DNA of 20,268 bases. Source: Candidatus Saccharimonadota bacterium (lineage in GTDB: Bacteria; Patescibacteriota; Saccharimonadia; Saccharimonadales; EFPC-124). How positions within the stretch are numbered: position 1 is the first letter of the stretch; each line of letters starts with the position of its first letter. Below are positions 13,073-20,060 of this stretch, piece by piece. The DNA is taken from positions 1 to 20,268 of the forward strand of contig JAEHDC010000057.1 of the NCBI GenBank assembly GCA_016880595.1, read 5' to 3'. The position numbers and the translations under genes are program-made. Below the pieces are notes generated by a model. That model ran no database searches. It was not told where the DNA came from and saw only the letters and a list, made by a program, of their open reading frames with translations.

Positions 13073-14887
13073 ATGTGCCAACTTGCTGGTAAAAGAGTTG
13101 TTGTCACTTGCTCTGAGATTGACGTCCCAGGTATTGTGCATTGCGAAGCTGGCGGTATGGCTTTGGCAGCTTATCAGATTAGCGTCAGCCTTGGTGAGCA
13201 CCTTGGCATGCGCGTGCGTTTGTTGGTGCCGGCTGTGTCGGTTGTTCCAATTGATGCATCGTGGCGTGCCTGCTTGCCGCTGGAGTCACTGCTAAAATTT
13301 AAGTTTTGTGATGGCGAGGTTGCTTGGTTTCAAATTTTTGTCAAGTTTGTCCCAGATCTTAAGGCACCGCTCGAGTTGTTGGCAATTACAGAAGTAATGT
13401 CAAGTGGTGAGCCAAAGAATCCGTCGGATCAAACAACATACTTTAGGCAGTTTCCGGATTTTAATTTTCGGATTCCAGCCAATCGCCAAAGAGGCGCAGA
13501 GCTTTATGGCGTTGAGCCAATTGCTCAATTGTTGAAACCGGCTGCGCTGGTGGTTTGGAATGATGTTTTGGCGCAGGCTCTGATGCAACTCGAAACACCG
13601 GACGCAATTATGTTTAGCAACTATGCAGACAACCGTTTGCCTGAGCTGCTGGAGTTTTATGATCGTGGTCAAAAAAAACATCAAAGAACGGCATTGATTC
13701 ACATGATCCATGCTGAGCTTGGTGATCCGCAGGAAGGCCTAGCAAGCGAGAATCGTCCAGCGCGAAGCGTTGAATATCCGCCCGAAAGCCCATTTGCATG
13801 GTTTGTAGATGCTGTAAGGCGTTCGAATGTTACGCTTATCAACCCTGGCTATGCAGGTTTTTTGAGTGATCGTTACAAGAGATTCTACGGCTCAGACAAT
13901 CCGGCCTCGCCGCTGCTACACGAGTTGGCTGATCGGCAGGATAGTTTGCCTCCTATGCATCTTGGCATTAGTAACTTTGACCCAAGAAGCTCGGAGCCGT
14001 CGGAACAATTTGTTATTCCTGATGCGCAGTTTGTGCCGCTTAGTGCAAATATTCCAGGTGACTTTGGAGCAATAACTCCTGAATTTGTTGATGCAGTTAG
14101 TGTGTTTAAGCGAAAAAATAAGGCTATCCTTTACGCAATGATTCGTCAACTTCCGCAACAGGAAAGTTGGAAAAACGGCGAAAATGTTTGCATCGGTCGG
14201 CTTAACACCTTAATGACGTCAAAATTGTTTGTTAATTTTGATCGCATTGATCCCACAAAGGGCACGCTCTGGCTGTTGGATATAATTCCACTAATTTTGG
14301 AGCTTGACCCAGAGGCGCAATTTATTATCGCCTCAGGTTTCACCAAAATGCCAGAGCTTAGCGGCACACCGTTTTATCGGCAGGCATTGCGACTGGCCGC
14401 AGACTATATGGGGCGATTTGTGCTATTGCTTGGTCAGCCGGATCGCAAAGTATTGTACGCTGGCGCGGATTTTACTATCAAGCCATCTGTGCAAGAAACT
14501 TACGGTCTTGGCCCATTGGAGGGCATGAGCACTGGGGCTATTGTTTTGGGCTACGACGATCACGCTTATTCAACAATTATGGAAAAGAGGCGCTGCGTTT
14601 TAATTTCAAAATTGGATGCGGAAGATGTTGACGCTTGCGTAGAGCATGCCAATGCAAATTTGGCGCATGTTGCAGAATGGCGTGTGCCGCCACGAGAGTC
14701 GGATCGAGTCAACTACGTAAATGACGTTCTGTCAAACGCCGTGCAGACAGCTCTGGCTATGTCCGAGGATGAACGGGCAAGAATGGCGGCGCATTGCATT
14801 GTTTACGTCGTAAACGAGCACAATTGGCAGGAAATCATGCATAGGCGGTTTGGTCCGCGCATTGAGCAGGCGCTTAGTTGTTGCTAA
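13073..14887 (+). CDS. GT-B glycosyltransferase, glycogen/starch synthase-like
   Basis: The 604-aa soluble protein resembles GT5/GT4 enzymes. Near the N-terminus, VHCEAGGMALAAYQISVSLG corresponds to the acceptor-side glycine-rich loop of glycogen synthases. The C-terminal Rossmann domain has NFDRIDPTKGTLWLLD (about 387-402, the R/K donor phosphate site) and KPSVQETYGLGPLEGMSTG (470-488), the E-x7-E-like motif that contacts the sugar nucleotide. It is longer than typical glycogen synthase (~480 aa), with extra sequence in the N-terminal half. Donor and acceptor are unknown. The frame extends to TTG 13064, but AAAGGA (13057-13062) is well placed only for ATG 13073. It stands alone, ended by a 16-bp hairpin. 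Confidence 0.8.
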   Translation: MCQLAGKRVVVTCSEIDVPGIVHCEAGGMALAAYQISVSLGEHLGMRVRLLVPAVSVVPIDASWRACLPLESLLKFKFCDGEVAWFQIFVKFVPDLKAPLELLAITEVMSSGEPKNPSDQTTYFRQFPDFNFRIPANRQRGAELYGVEPIAQLLKPAALVVWNDVLAQALMQLETPDAIMFSNYADNRLPELLEFYDRGQKKHQRTALIHMIHAELGDPQEGLASENRPARSVEYPPESPFAWFVDAVRRSNVTLINPGYAGFLSDRYKRFYGSDNPASPLLHELADRQDSLPPMHLGISNFDPRSSEPSEQFVIPDAQFVPLSANIPGDFGAITPEFVDAVSVFKRKNKAILYAMIRQLPQQESWKNGENVCIGRLNTLMTSKLFVNFDRIDPTKGTLWLLDIIPLILELDPEAQFIIASGFTKMPELSGTPFYRQALRLAADYMGRFVLLLGQPDRKVLYAGADFTIKPSVQETYGLGPLEGMSTGAIVLGYDDHAYSTIMEKRRCVLISKLDAEDVDACVEHANANLAHVAEWRVPPRESDRVNYVNDVLSNAVQTALAMSEDERARMAAHCIVYVVNEHNWQEIMHRRFGPRIEQALSCC

Positions 14888-14903
14888 AATGAACATACGG
14901 TAG

Positions 14904-14941
14904 CAGTGTTGCATTTGCCAAAAACGGCAGGTGCAACACTG
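14904..14941 (+). terminator. Terminator hairpin of the GT-B gene
   Basis: CAGTGTTGCA (14904-14913) pairs with TGCAACACTG (14932-14941). Inside it two U-G pairs and TGCC/GGCA extend the stem to 16 bp with hexaloop AAAAAC. The U-G pairs hold only in plus-strand RNA. No uninterrupted U-tract follows. Confidence 0.65.
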
Positions 14942-15012
14942 TGTAAGTTTTGTTGTATTAATAGTTTGGCTCGCATGGAAACTCAGCGGGTGGTGTTTGT
15001 AAAGTCTGGCTT

Positions 15013-15018
15013 TATAAT
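15013..15018 (+). promoter_or_regulatory. -10 box of the C39-like gene, leaderless geometry
   Basis: A perfect TATAAT ends 6 nt before ATG 15025. There is no Shine-Dalgarno and no obvious -35. Confidence 0.5.
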
Positions 15019-15024
15019 ATAAAT

Positions 15025-15657
15025 ATGCAAATTCCCTTTTACGAAAACGTCGATGAAACTCATTGTTTCCAAGCTGTGCTGCGCATGATCCTGAAGTGTT
15101 ATTGGCCAAACAAAGATTTTACCTGGGAAGAGCTAGATAGAATCTCGGCAAAGGTTGATGGCCTATGGACTTGCCCAACCGCCAGCTTGATTTGGCTGGA
15201 TGATCGTGGGTTTGACGTCCAAAGCGTTGAGATGTTTGAATACGAGAAGTTTGCAAGCGACGGCGACGATTATTTGGTTGACTTTTTTGGCGAAGAAGTT
15301 GGCCGGGAGCAGATTGCCCATTGCGATATTGAGCAAGAAACGCGATACGCCCGGCAGATTGCTAAAAGAAATATGAGCATTGTGCGCACGCCGGAAATCT
15401 CTGATCTCAAAGATCAGCTTGATGCTGGCTGGCTGCTAATTTGCAATGTCAATTCGCGCGCACTTAATGGTAAGAGCGGCTACTCTGGCCATTTTGTGCT
15501 TTTAATCGGTTACGACAGCAACGGGTTTATTGTGCATGACCCAGGCCTACCTGGCAGAGCAAGCCGCAAAGTTGTCTTTGAGAATTTTGAACTGGCTTGG
15601 GCGTTTCCTAACCTGCAGGCAAAAAATTACATCGCAATTCGGCCGCGCAGTTGCTAG
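15025..15657 (+). CDS. C39-like papain-fold cysteine peptidase
   Basis: The 210-aa soluble protein has a likely Cys-His-Asp triad: Cys14 in ETHCFQAVLRMIL at the start of a helix, His156 in GHFVLLIGYD, and Asp172 in VHDPG. These patterns match the peptidase C39-like (papain fold) superfamily, which includes bacteriocin leader peptidases and many uncharacterised stand-alone hydrolases. No signal peptide or transporter fusion is seen, so the enzyme is probably cytosolic. Substrate is unknown and no bacteriocin precursor is visible nearby. The start is ATG 15025 with a -10 box 6 nt upstream. A perfect 13-bp hairpin separates it from the convergent DUF2142 gene. Confidence 0.7.
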   Translation: MQIPFYENVDETHCFQAVLRMILKCYWPNKDFTWEELDRISAKVDGLWTCPTASLIWLDDRGFDVQSVEMFEYEKFASDGDDYLVDFFGEEVGREQIAHCDIEQETRYARQIAKRNMSIVRTPEISDLKDQLDAGWLLICNVNSRALNGKSGYSGHFVLLIGYDSNGFIVHDPGLPGRASRKVVFENFELAWAFPNLQAKNYIAIRPRSC

Positions 15658-15659
15658 GC

Positions 15660-15692
15660 GGAAGTGGCGCAAGTGTGTTTTGCGCCACTTCC
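15660..15692. terminator. Bidirectional hairpin between convergent genes
   Basis: GGAAGTGGCGCAA (15660-15672) and TTGCGCCACTTCC (15680-15692) form a perfect 13-bp stem with a 7-nt loop, 2 bp after one stop codon and 4 bp from the other. No U-tract on either side. Confidence 0.7.
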
Positions 15693-15696
15693 CCGT

Positions 15697-17097
15697 TTAC
15701 GTCGAGTAGTATCTGTAATAAATGCTAATCACAACCGAAAGTTGGATTAACGTCAAGCAAACAGGCACGAGCAAATAAAAATTTTTAGTTAGCTTTATTG
15801 ACTTTGCCCGTAAAGGAAGTAGCGCCAAGATTAGCATTAAAGCAATTGGGATAAGATAGCGCGGCCGCATGCCTTCAATGATTGGGCTGCCAATTGGCGT
15901 CCAGGTAATAACCAATAGTGCGTTTACAAGAATAAACACTAGCGCTGCTGCGCCAAAACAAAGCGTTTGGCTAAATCTGTCCAGATAATCTTTGGCTTTT
16001 GCGCCACTCCGCAAAGTCATAAAAACTGCCGTTAACAGCGCAATATAAAGAGCTGCCGCCCAGCCCGGTATGTCAAAATCAAGGCTTGTCTGCTTGGCAT
16101 ACCCCAAAATTGGATCGGCCGTGTCATAGCAAGAACGAATATAAACATTGTAAAGCTGATAAGCAAATGACACAGGATGCTCCACAAAATACCATATTTG
16201 AGTTTTTTGATCCAAAAAAACCGATTCGGTTATGTATTTGTACGGTACCATATCTTCTTGCGAGATTACAGCCCAGCCAACAGTTACGGCGCTTAGTACA
16301 ATGGCCGAGGTTACCAAAAAATATCTTTTAATCTTTGCTCCGCCGGGATATGATTTTGCCGGCAGCAACAAAATAAGCGGCGCCAGAAACATGTAAGGCA
16401 TTTTAGAAAAAGCCAACAGTAGCAAGACGGCAGATAAAGCGGCTAGCTGCTTGCGGCTCATTGGCTCTTTAGCCATCAGGCCGTCGGCCAACAAGCCAAC
16501 AAACAGTGTTGAAATTGCAACGGTCATGGTGTCGGCGCTCACTAAAGTGGCGGTTTGCAAACTGAGTGGCGTAAGAAGCAAAACTACCGCCGCCCAGCCA
16601 AAAACACGCATCTTTTTTATGCCGTAAGCGCAAATTGCCAGCCAGGCGATAAAGCCGGATAATCGCGCTAAGTAGTAAGTCATTGGAACGGAAAGGTCTA
16701 GGAGCCGGGCAATTAGCATACTTGCAATCTGAGGAATGTATGTTATTGGAGTGTATAGCTCGGTGTTTTCAAAATGCATTGGTGTGGTCAGGGGTGTGGA
16801 GTTAATTGTGCTGCCAGTAAAAATGCTTTTTATGAAAACGCTTGGCGAAGTGCCAACCTCATACATATACATAGCCTCTGACAAATAAGTGCCTTTGCCG
16901 TCAGGAATTTTTTCGCCAAACAAATGCCCCTGGCAAATTTGGAAAATTCTGTTAAAATGTGCAGCCTCGTCCCCACCGGCAAACGCCGGAACGGTTATTA
17001 AAAAGATCATTCCAAAGGATAATCCGATTATCAAAAATATAGCATGCGGTTTTTTGACGCAAGATTCAAGAAAGCATTTATAATCTATGCGGGGCAT
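15697..17097 (-). CDS. DUF2142 family multi-pass membrane protein
   Basis: The 466-aa protein has many TM helices, beginning at about 18-40. It carries the DUF2142 hallmarks: GGDEAAHFNRIFQICQG (41-57) in the first outside loop, SADTMTVAIS (187-196), and a late RPRYLIP segment before the last helices. DUF2142 proteins resemble GT-C membrane glycosyltransferases, and the acidic GDE in the first loop is a plausible catalytic site, although activity is not proven for most members. The context of glycosyltransferase genes fits envelope glycan or glycolipid assembly. The start is ATG 17097 with no Shine-Dalgarno site. It is single, convergent with the C39-like gene and divergent from the 200-aa orphan. 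Confidence 0.85.
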   Translation of the reverse strand: MPRIDYKCFLESCVKKPHAIFLIIGLSFGMIFLITVPAFAGGDEAAHFNRIFQICQGHLFGEKIPDGKGTYLSEAMYMYEVGTSPSVFIKSIFTGSTINSTPLTTPMHFENTELYTPITYIPQIASMLIARLLDLSVPMTYYLARLSGFIAWLAICAYGIKKMRVFGWAAVVLLLTPLSLQTATLVSADTMTVAISTLFVGLLADGLMAKEPMSRKQLAALSAVLLLLAFSKMPYMFLAPLILLLPAKSYPGGAKIKRYFLVTSAIVLSAVTVGWAVISQEDMVPYKYITESVFLDQKTQIWYFVEHPVSFAYQLYNVYIRSCYDTADPILGYAKQTSLDFDIPGWAAALYIALLTAVFMTLRSGAKAKDYLDRFSQTLCFGAAALVFILVNALLVITWTPIGSPIIEGMRPRYLIPIALMLILALLPLRAKSIKLTKNFYLLVPVCLTLIQLSVVISIYYRYYST

Positions 17098-17184
17098 AAT
17101 TAGTTTTAGTCTTGGTTAAAAATTAGTTTATCTTAAGTTTAACTTATTCTCGCTACAATACAAATAGTATTTTGACGTGTCTGT

Positions 17185-17213
17185 TTGACATGTATTGATC
17201 ATTCATCTAAAAT
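17185..17213 (+). promoter_or_regulatory. Near-consensus promoter of the 200-aa gene
   Basis: TTGACA (17185-17190), a 17-nt spacer and TAAAAT (17208-17213). A second copy of the -35 region, TTTGACGTGT (17171-17180), matches TTTGACATGT (17184-17193) at 9 of 10 positions 13 bp further on, possibly an operator. Confidence 0.7.
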
Positions 17214-17255
17214 ACTAAGAATCTATCTGTTGGCTCTTAGGGCTTTGGAGGATCG

Positions 17256-17858
17256 TTGTCTGTTCAATATGTGATTCCGGCTGCGCTGGATGAACTGATT
17301 CAGGAGATAGTTCGGGAGATGCTTACTGGTACAGAGCTAACCACCAGCTTAAAAACCTTTAACGGTTGCGCAGTCCTGCGCGACGGAGGGTTTATGGCTG
17401 ACTACCTTGGCAGGATAATTTCTGAGCAAGGAAGCGATTTGCGCGTAGAGCACATCGAGAGTTATCGCGTAGCTTTTGGCGATCTCTATGAGAATTCAGG
17501 TTGTTGCCTTGCGCTTGTTGATCCAGCTGGCAGCCGGCGCGTGTTTGCCTTGGGCTGGTGGAATGGTCCGGCCGTAGGGTGGGTTGACGAGCTGAGCGGC
17601 GACGAGCTTGAGGCTAGCCGCGCCAGGTATGAACGCAAGATGGAAGTTATGGCTCTATTGAAAAGTGGCTTCGCTGATCTTGATTCTTTCACAGCCCATG
17701 TTGCAGCACGCGTCAGGACAATGATGGAAGGAGCAACGTTAACAGATCAGCAAAAGCTGGATATTGAAGCAATCCAGCCTCTTGACCAAGGTTTGGTCTC
17801 CTGGGCAATGGTTTGCAGAATTCTTGGAACGACACTTACCGAAGCTCACAGTAAATAG
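17256..17858 (+). CDS. Hypothetical protein, 200 aa, TTG start
   Basis: No family is recognised. The soluble, mixed alpha/beta protein has a cysteine pair in SGCCLALVDPAG, the aromatic run ALGWWNGPAVGWVDEL and a helical C-terminal third. TTG 17256 is chosen because GGAGG (17247-17251) is 4 nt upstream and the near-consensus promoter lies before it. A GTG at 17271 is a weaker alternative. Good promoter, strong Shine-Dalgarno and a classic terminator suggest solid expression; initiation at TTG would lower yield. The gene stands alone. Function is unknown. Confidence 0.7.
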   Translation: MSVQYVIPAALDELIQEIVREMLTGTELTTSLKTFNGCAVLRDGGFMADYLGRIISEQGSDLRVEHIESYRVAFGDLYENSGCCLALVDPAGSRRVFALGWWNGPAVGWVDELSGDELEASRARYERKMEVMALLKSGFADLDSFTAHVAARVRTMMEGATLTDQQKLDIEAIQPLDQGLVSWAMVCRILGTTLTEAHSK

Positions 17859-17868
17859 ATTGCATGTT

Positions 17869-17889
17869 GCTAGTTGCATTCCAACTAGC
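17869..17889 (+). terminator. Hairpin after the 200-aa gene
   Basis: GCTAGTTG (17869-17876) and CAACTAGC (17882-17889) form a perfect 8-bp stem with a 5-nt loop, 11 nt after the stop and just before the stronger terminator. Confidence 0.4.
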
Positions 17890-17893
17890 CGGT

Positions 17894-17920
17894 GCCCGGG
17901 ACGCTCCCGGGCTTATTTTT
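17894..17920 (+). terminator. Classic rho-independent terminator of the 200-aa gene
   Basis: GCCCGGGA (17894-17901) and TCCCGGGC (17905-17912) with a 3-nt loop, followed directly by TTATTTTT (17913-17920). It is the clearest intrinsic terminator in the window. Confidence 0.85.
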
Positions 17921-17930
17921 GGCAATAAAT

Positions 17931-17957
17931 AAAAAGGTCGAATTACTCGGCCTTTTT
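17931..17957. terminator. Terminator between the 200-aa gene and the microprotein
   Basis: AAAAAGGTCG (17931-17940) and CGGCCTTTTT (17948-17957) with a 7-nt loop; one pair is U-G on the plus strand and C-A on the minus. Both flanks give a U-run in their own direction, so it may serve both the plus-strand unit and the convergent microprotein gene. Confidence 0.7.
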
Positions 17958-17972
17958 TAAACTAAGCAGGCT

Positions 17973-18035
17973 TTACGCCACTTGCTTTTTCTTCTTCTTT
18001 ATTTCCTTCTTTGGATGAGTATTGCCTTTTGCCAT
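17973..18035 (-). CDS. Lysine-rich 20-aa microprotein
   Basis: The frame reads MAKGNTHPKKEI, five lysines, then QVA and stops at TAA. It is very short but has a full set of expression signals: AGAGGAGAAAGG just upstream of ATG 18035, an extended -10 (TGC TAGAAT) before that, and a terminator hairpin after the stop. Small basic proteins opening MAKG/MSKG and rich in KK and KE are, from memory, widespread annotated hypotheticals, though usually longer. The role is unknown; nucleic acid or ribosome binding is a guess from charge. It is easily missed by gene finders because of length. Confidence 0.6.
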   Translation of the reverse strand: MAKGNTHPKKEIKKKKKQVA

Positions 18036-18055
18036 AAGTAACCTTTCTCCTCTTT

Positions 18056-18064
18056 ATTCTAGCA
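18056..18064 (-). promoter_or_regulatory. Extended -10 of the microprotein gene
   Basis: TAGAAT (18056-18061 on the minus strand) preceded by TGC (18062-18064), about 20 nt before the ATG at 18035, with the Shine-Dalgarno AGAGGAGAAAGG (18042-18053) between. The rest of the gap to the GT4 gene, about 18065-18193, is AT-rich and shows no gene. Confidence 0.5.
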
Positions 18065-18193
18065 TAAGCATGTCTAAATTGCTTATTTTTTATTTTAATG
18101 ATATAATTATAAATACTAAATTCTTTTGAGATACTCTTCTAGTCAAATTGTTACCTTAATTCTTTTTAGATTAACATAAAAAGACAAGGTATT

Positions 18194-18571
18194 ATGATTT
18201 CATTTATGTGGCCGCCTGGTGTGGCAATGTTGGCTGGAACTGGCGGTTCAGAAACGTTTACCGCCGGGCATGTTAGGGAGCTTTTGCGACGAGGTATAAA
18301 ATCTCAGGTTGTAACTGTAGGGCACGGTATTAACGACGGCCGTAAGGATTTTGCCGATATACCTTTTTTATCTTTGCCCGACGTAAACGCAATTGGCCAG
18401 CTTCCTGGGACAGTTGTTTTTGTGAACCGGTCTTATGATGTTGCTACAAAAAATAAGGCGGCAATTATTCTTCATTGCGTAACGCCAAATTTTAATGAGC
18501 GCAAGATGCGGCAGGCCGAAGTTGCAGACAAAATTGTAATCGCAACTAGCATTTATAGCGGTCAGCAATAG
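18194..18571 (+). CDS. GT4 glycosyltransferase, N-terminal half, ends at in-frame amber
   Basis: This 125-aa frame is the N-terminal Rossmann half of a GT-B, GT4-type glycosyltransferase. It has the nucleophile-side loop GTGGSETFTAGHVRELLRRG, which normally binds the acceptor and sits near the active site. It ends at TAG 18569-18571 in the middle of the interdomain region (ATSIYSGQQ), and the reading frame continues unchanged into the C-terminal half. ATG 18194 has AAGG 4 nt upstream. Read through, the protein would be 331 residues, somewhat short for the family (350-400). Alone this half lacks the donor-binding domain and cannot be a complete enzyme. Nonsense mutation, sequencing error or readthrough are all possible. 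Confidence 0.75.
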   Translation: MISFMWPPGVAMLAGTGGSETFTAGHVRELLRRGIKSQVVTVGHGINDGRKDFADIPFLSLPDVNAIGQLPGTVVFVNRSYDVATKNKAAIILHCVTPNFNERKMRQAEVADKIVIATSIYSGQQ

Positions 18572-18574
18572 GCG

Positions 18575-19189
18575 TTGTTTTTGGACATACCATATAGCCG
18601 AATGCACATTGTTTTGCCGTTTGCCGATCCAATCTTTGGCAATGCAACGCGCGCAAAATCTGCTAAAAAAGTCCGCATTGTCTACGCTGGCCGACTGCAT
18701 CCAGAAAAGGGTATTTACACTGTGCTAGAAATGATGCATAAAGATATTATGCATCGGAATGGCCGCCGCGTAAGTATCGTCATGGCCGGACAGCATGTAG
18801 AAATTGGCCGAACAATTGCACATATGCTTAAGGATTATCCCTATGCTGATCTTATTCCAGCGCAAAAAACAGTGGCCGGTATGGCAAAACTTTTGGGTCG
18901 TACTGACATTTTACTTATGCCTTCTGTTTATGCGGAACCTTTTGGTATGCTGTCGGTCGAAGCTCAACACGCTGGCTGCCGCGTGGTGGCAAGCAATATT
19001 GATGGATTGCCAGAAACAAATTGCGGTCTTTTAACACTTGTTGAGCCGCGTAATCCGCAGGCACTTGTTAAGGGCATCGAGCAAGCTATAGCCTTGGGGC
19101 CGGCAACTAAAAAAGAACGTGATGAGGCAAAAGACGTTTTTATGCTGGATGAATCAGTTGACGCTTTGTTGGATGCCCTGCATATTTAG
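18575..19189 (+). CDS. GT4 glycosyltransferase, C-terminal half after the amber codon
   Basis: The frame is the same as the upstream half, one codon after the TAG. It encodes the donor-binding domain of a GT4 enzyme: IVYAGRLHPEKGIYTVLEMM (donor phosphate Arg and Lys) and PSVYAEPFGMLSVEAQHAG (the E-x7-E motif), then GLPE. TTG 18575 is the only near start and has no Shine-Dalgarno site, so independent translation is unlikely. No other stop or frameshift is present, and the conserved motifs are intact, so the interruption is recent, artificial or bypassed. The adjacent PQ-loop gene is on the same strand about 80 bp downstream. Confidence 0.75.
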   Translation: MFLDIPYSRMHIVLPFADPIFGNATRAKSAKKVRIVYAGRLHPEKGIYTVLEMMHKDIMHRNGRRVSIVMAGQHVEIGRTIAHMLKDYPYADLIPAQKTVAGMAKLLGRTDILLMPSVYAEPFGMLSVEAQHAGCRVVASNIDGLPETNCGLLTLVEPRNPQALVKGIEQAIALGPATKKERDEAKDVFMLDESVDALLDALHI

Positions 19190-19268
19190 CGGCAAAATGC
19201 TATTGGCAAAGTAGTCAAGTGCTGCTAAAATGCTTGCAGCACAGTTCAAGCAACGAGAGGTGGTATCG

Positions 19269-19904
19269 GTGGAGGACATTGTTGGAATTGTAGCTGGCGT
19301 TATTGGGTTGTTGGGATATGTCCCCTACGTCATTAGTATCAGGAGGGGTTGCGCAGAGCCGGAGTGCACTTCTTGGTTTATTTGGCTATTGGAGTATATA
19401 GCGCTGTTTCTTGCGCAACTCCAAAAAGGTGCTAGCAGTTCGTTATGGATTATTGGCTTGCAGTTGCCAGTAGTGGCAATAATTTTTGTACTCTCCATGA
19501 TGAGTGGATTAGGCCAAGCTCCGCATGTATTGCGCGCAATTTTCCATAAGCTACATAAGATAATAAGAGAAGAAGCTAAATTGTTTCTATGTATTCTTGT
19601 GGCTTTGGTAGCGTGGTTCTTTGTAGAGGCCTCAATTGCTGTTGTGATTTTGATTGCAGTTGAAGCTTCTGGCGCAGTGCTGACTATTCAGAAAGTTTAT
19701 TATAAACCTGGCAGCGAAGCACTCTCTACGTGGTCGTGTATTGGGGTGGCAGGTTTCTTGGGGATTTTTTCTGTTAAATCAGGCTCTCCTGTTATCCTCT
19801 ATGCTTATCCTGTTTCGCTTGTGGTGATGAATTTTGGCGTTGTTATTGCATCGCTGCTTGGCGCGCAGAATAACAAGAGACAGTCCTTGACAACCGCAAT
19901 GTAA
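19269..19904 (+). CDS. PQ-loop/SWEET-like membrane protein
   Basis: The 211-aa hydrophobic protein has about seven TM helices in two similar halves. Each half has a PQ-loop-like feature: GVIGLLGYVPYVISIRRG followed by PECTSWFIWLLEY in the first, and ASGAVLTIQKVYYKPGSEALSTW in the second. The pattern resembles the internal duplication of SemiSWEET/PQ-loop transporters, though the exact Pro-Gln is not kept, so transport of sugars is only a possibility. The frame opens at ATG 19230, but GAGAGGTGG (19255-19263) is placed 5 nt before GTG 19269, and the residues before it are not hydrophobic or conserved-looking, so GTG is chosen. A long hairpin follows the stop. Confidence 0.6.
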   Translation: MEDIVGIVAGVIGLLGYVPYVISIRRGCAEPECTSWFIWLLEYIALFLAQLQKGASSSLWIIGLQLPVVAIIFVLSMMSGLGQAPHVLRAIFHKLHKIIREEAKLFLCILVALVAWFFVEASIAVVILIAVEASGAVLTIQKVYYKPGSEALSTWSCIGVAGFLGIFSVKSGSPVILYAYPVSLVVMNFGVVIASLLGAQNNKRQSLTTAM

Positions 19905-19913
19905 GTGGTGGCC

Positions 19914-19950
19914 GTGCTGCCTGTTTGCAAAGTTAGCAAACAGGCAGCAC
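19914..19950 (+). terminator. 15-bp terminator hairpin of the PQ-loop gene
   Basis: GTGCTGCCTGTTTGC (19914-19928) and GCAAACAGGCAGCAC (19936-19950) pair perfectly around a 7-nt loop, 10 nt after the stop. AAGCAATTTT follows, without a direct U-tract. Confidence 0.75.
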
Positions 19951-20024
19951 AAGCAATTTTGCGGTAATTTAACTTGTTATTTAATAATTGTCAAATATTT
20001 AAAACCTTTATTTGTAAGTGCTAA

Positions 20025-20033
20025 TGCTATAAA
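20025..20033 (+). promoter_or_regulatory. Extended -10 promoter of the right-edge gene
   Basis: TGC TATAAA (20025-20033) about 28 nt before GTG 20061. No strong -35 is seen. GGGGAAAG lies between as a Shine-Dalgarno site. Confidence 0.5.
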
Positions 20034-20060
20034 ATAAGTAAGTATAAATGGGGAAAGTGT

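Noticed and set aside
14732..15109. A 125-aa minus-strand ORF across the GT-B gene end, its terminator and the C39-like start
   Set aside because: It overlaps two supported genes and a strong hairpin, and the composition is not protein-like.
15025..15657. Bacteriocin export system around the C39-like peptidase
   Set aside because: There is no ABC transporter fusion and no double-glycine leader precursor in the neighbourhood.
18569..18571. Genome-wide reassignment of TAG to an amino acid
   Set aside because: TAG cleanly ends several other genes here (receiver, GT2, XRE, TspO-like, C39-like, 200-aa orphan), so global recoding is not supported.
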